DNA of 64,000 nucleotides from Glaciihabitans sp. dw_435 (GTDB lineage Bacteria > Actinomycetota > Actinomycetes > Actinomycetales > Microbacteriaceae): NCBI RefSeq assembly GCF_018449675.1, contig NZ_JAAVUZ010000001.1, positions 530,335-594,334 on the forward strand, read 5' to 3'. Below, piece by piece: positions 61,914 through 64,000 of this stretch. Position 1 is the stretch's first letter, and each line of letters begins with the position of its first letter. The position numbers were made by a program, and so were the translations under genes. The notes beneath the pieces were generated by a model that worked only from the letters and a program-made list of their open reading frames with translations, ran no database searches and was not told the DNA's origin.

Positions 61914-62876
61914 ATGATTTACACCGAAGCGGATGGCGCGGCGGGCGTTGTCCCGGCAAAACGGGTCGTGGGCGCGACCGGTGTAGCGGTGCATCCGCTC
62001 GCCATTGATGGAAGCCTCTTCGGCTGGGCGGCCGGTGTCGACGACACCAACGACGTGCTCGACAGGTTCGTGGAGGCCGGCGGGAACCTCATCAGCACCG
62101 CCGATCACTACGCCGGAGGGCGCAGCGAGGTGATGATCGGCAGCTGGTTGCGGGAGCAGAAGAACCGGGGCGATCTCATCGTCGCGACGAAGGTCGGGCG
62201 TCACCCCGACGCGCGGGGGCTCGGGCACCGCACCATCCTGCGGGCCGTCGACACCTGTCTTGCGCGCCTCGGCACCGACTACATCGACTTTCTCTCCTTC
62301 GACGGTGAGCATCTGGAGTCACCCATCGACGAGAGTCTCGAAGCGGCCGACCGGGTCATTCGCGAGGGCAAGGTGAGGTTTCTGTCGGCCGCCGGGTACT
62401 CGGCGTCCCGGTTCGCACAGGTGCAGGCGATTGCGGCGGAGTCGGCCTACCCCCAGTTCCGGGCGATGGTCGTCGAGTACAACCTCATGGAGCGCACGCA
62501 GTTCGAGGGAGCCGTGCAGGCCGCGGCCGCCGCGTTGGGAACGGCGGCATTCGTGCGGCTCCCGCTGGCATCCGGGTACCTGACCGGGCGCTTCCGGACA
62601 CGTGACGATTTGCCCGATTCGGTCATGTTCGGGGCCGCCATGCAGTACATCGGGCGCCGCGGCAACCATGTTCTCGCGGCCCTGGATTCCGTGGCCGCCC
62701 AGACGGGGGAGACCCCCGCGCGTGTGGCAATCGCGTGGGTCCTGCACAAGCCAGGGGTCGCCGCCGCGGTGGTGCGGGCGAAGGATCCACACCAGCTTGA
62801 TGCCATGCTCGGCGCCGCCTCGCTTCGCCTCAGCCGACACCAGATTGGGGAGCTCGACAGGGCCTCGGTGACGTGA
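61914..62876 (+). CDS. Aldo/keto reductase-like protein lacking catalytic Asp and His
   Basis: A 320-residue protein of the aldo/keto reductase fold. At the positions of the tetrad it reads NLISTADHYAGG (usual Asp of D-T-A replaced by Ser; Tyr kept), VATKVG (Lys kept) and DFLSFDGE (usual His of the YxHxD region replaced by Ser). The next gene has the intact form at both places. NADPH-binding and C-terminal parts look normal. It is probably inactive as a standard reductase and may bind ligand or act on a different substrate. Confidence 0.85.
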   Translation: MIYTEADGAAGVVPAKRVVGATGVAVHPLAIDGSLFGWAAGVDDTNDVLDRFVEAGGNLISTADHYAGGRSEVMIGSWLREQKNRGDLIVATKVGRHPDARGLGHRTILRAVDTCLARLGTDYIDFLSFDGEHLESPIDESLEAADRVIREGKVRFLSAAGYSASRFAQVQAIAAESAYPQFRAMVVEYNLMERTQFEGAVQAAAAALGTAAFVRLPLASGYLTGRFRTRDDLPDSVMFGAAMQYIGRRGNHVLAALDSVAAQTGETPARVAIAWVLHKPGVAAAVVRAKDPHQLDAMLGAASLRLSRHQIGELDRASVT

Positions 62877-63036
62877 TGCGGGCGGCCATGTCATCCATCT
62901 CGAACTCGATGTGTGAATTTTCATAACGATTGGCTCTCCTTACGTCGAAAAGTCGGCGGTGCCGTTTATTGTCGAGAACAACGCGTGGCCTGCGCCCCGG
63001 GCCACGTCAGGTAACAGGGGCTGCGAGAAGGTGGAC

Positions 63037-64000
63037 ATGACCCAGGTACTGGCAGTGAGCTCGAACGCCAGTGACGGTGTGCCCCGGTTGCGCAGGATCG
63101 GTTTTTCCGACCTCCGCGTGTTTCCCCTCGCGATCAGCGGCAACGTTTTTGGATGGACAGCCGATGCGGCCACCACCGAAGACATCCTCGACGCGTACGC
63201 CGCCGAGGGCGGAAACTTCATCGACACGGCCGACGCCTACGCCGCAGGTCGCAGCGAGCTCATGATCGGCAACTGGATGCGCGATCGCGGCAACCGTGCC
63301 GACATGGTGATCGCCACCAAGGTGGGAAAGAGTGCTGACAACCCCGGGCTGAAGGCGCGCACCATCACGCGTGCTGTCAACGCCTCGCTCGAACGGTTGC
63401 AAACGTCATACATCGACCTGCTCTATCTGCACATCGATGACCAGTCCGTCGACTTTGAAGAAACGTTGCTGGCTGTGGACGAACTCATTCGTGCGGGCAA
63501 GGTGCGGTACTTCGGGGGATCCGATCACACGGGTAACCGGCTCATCGAAGCTCGGATCGCGTCCGCCCAGATCGGCGTCGCGCCGATGATCGCGCTCCAG
63601 AACCACTACAACCTCATGCACCGCACCGAGTACGAGGGCGACCTCGCGCGCGTCGCCGAGCGTCAGGGACTCGGAGTTATGCCGAGGTTTGCCCTGGCCA
63701 GTGGCTTCCTGACCGGCAAGTACCGGTCGAAGGCCGACCTGCTGCGCAGCGAACGCGGGGGAGAGGCAGCGCGCTACCTCAACCGGCGTGGTGCACGGGT
63801 GCTTACGGCGCTCGACTCCGTCGCGGCTGCGCATGACGTCACGGTCGCAACCGTTGCTCTCGCGTGGTTGTTGACGAAGCCCCTCGTCGTGGCGCCCGTC
63901 GCGTCGGCGAGTCGTCCGGAGCAGGTCGCGGAACTGACGGCTGCAGCATCGGTGCATCTGACACGCCAGCAAACCGCGGAGCTCGATCGGGTCAGCGCCC
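63037..64000 (+). CDS. Aldo/keto reductase (partial, cut by window edge)
   Basis: The gene starts at ATG 63037 behind GAGAAGG and runs off the right edge; about 321 residues are seen. The tetrad is intact: FIDTADAYAAGRSE (Asp, Tyr), IATKVG (Lys) and DLLYLHIDD (His). The later NRLIEARIASAQI and LASGFLTGKYRSK segments are typical of the AKR11/AKR12-like bacterial group. It is a tandem paralogue of the upstream gene, 160 bp away; the substrate is unknown. Confidence 0.92.
   Translation, partial: MTQVLAVSSNASDGVPRLRRIGFSDLRVFPLAISGNVFGWTADAATTEDILDAYAAEGGNFIDTADAYAAGRSELMIGNWMRDRGNRADMVIATKVGKSADNPGLKARTITRAVNASLERLQTSYIDLLYLHIDDQSVDFEETLLAVDELIRAGKVRYFGGSDHTGNRLIEARIASAQIGVAPMIALQNHYNLMHRTEYEGDLARVAERQGLGVMPRFALASGFLTGKYRSKADLLRSERGGEAARYLNRRGARVLTALDSVAAAHDVTVATVALAWLLTKPLVVAPVASASRPEQVAELTAAASVHLTRQQTAELDRVSA

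Noticed and set aside
1..64000. tRNA, rRNA, CRISPR array, insertion sequence or prophage
   Set aside because: No clover-leaf genes, regular direct repeats, transposases or integrases were recognised on either strand by reading; short structural RNAs cannot be fully excluded without a covariance search.

Overview
The window is 64 kb of GC-rich, densely coded chromosome. The gene content points to a high-GC actinobacterium, most likely of the family Microbacteriaceae. Supporting signs are a LigD with polymerase-phosphoesterase-ligase domain order beside Ku, an Rv0805-type cyclic nucleotide phosphodiesterase, a MarP-type protease, a LytR-CpsA-Psr protein, an actinobacterial HelD, a CE1758/CE1759-type luciferase-like pair, and many genes whose -10 hexamer lies 5-7 nt from the start codon (leaderless mRNAs). 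No tRNA, rRNA, CRISPR array, insertion sequence, prophage or origin was seen. The genus cannot be fixed from the sequence alone.

Layout. 0-4.4 kb: end of an oligopeptide-type ABC binding lipoprotein, a DUF1684 protein, a Rieske-tailed FAD oxidoreductase and a small membrane protein. 4.6-10.7 kb: SNF2 helicase overlapping a Stealth phosphotransferase, a convergent cyclic nucleotide phosphodiesterase, a quinone-reductase-like enzyme and a DksA-type zinc finger protein. 10.7-17.6 kb: maltokinase, a Rho-N domain protein, a macrodomain protein, several small acidic proteins, aspartate ammonia-lyase, and an 11-residue-repeat protein. 17.6-25.1 kb is a DNA repair block: ligD (with a glycosyltransferase overlapping its end), divergent ku, BrkB, DUF6328 and an Ada/AlkA fusion. 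25.1-32.9 kb: a GlcD-type FAD oxidase, a degenerate oxidoreductase, PrsW, HelD, VanZ and an LCP protein.

33-43 kb: an M4 protease with its emfourin inhibitor, an aldo/keto reductase, MarP, an alpha/beta hydrolase, an acyltransferase, a MetE-like protein, an HtrA-like protease, dienelactone hydrolase and rpsO. 43.2-49.6 kb: FUSC and HdeD membrane proteins, fructosamine kinase, ApbE beside a frameshifted ferredoxin gene, an epimerase and apt. 49.6-58.5 kb: GH13 alpha-glucosidase, the luciferase-like monooxygenase and its FMN reductase, two GH6 glycosidases, TetR, LysR and a divergent MFS exporter. 58.5-64 kb: pnp, a membrane protein and two tandem aldo/keto reductases, the second cut by the window edge.

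Most of this is housekeeping and ordinary accessory content. The best leads are: the two CE1758/CE1759 promoters, which share two sequence elements at identical spacing; a ferredoxin gene broken by a 5-bp tandem duplication next to apbE; an aldo/keto reductase paralogue lacking its catalytic Asp and His; a BrkB gene with no canonical start codon; and rpsO and pnp, usually neighbours, lying 16 kb apart with similar leader starts.
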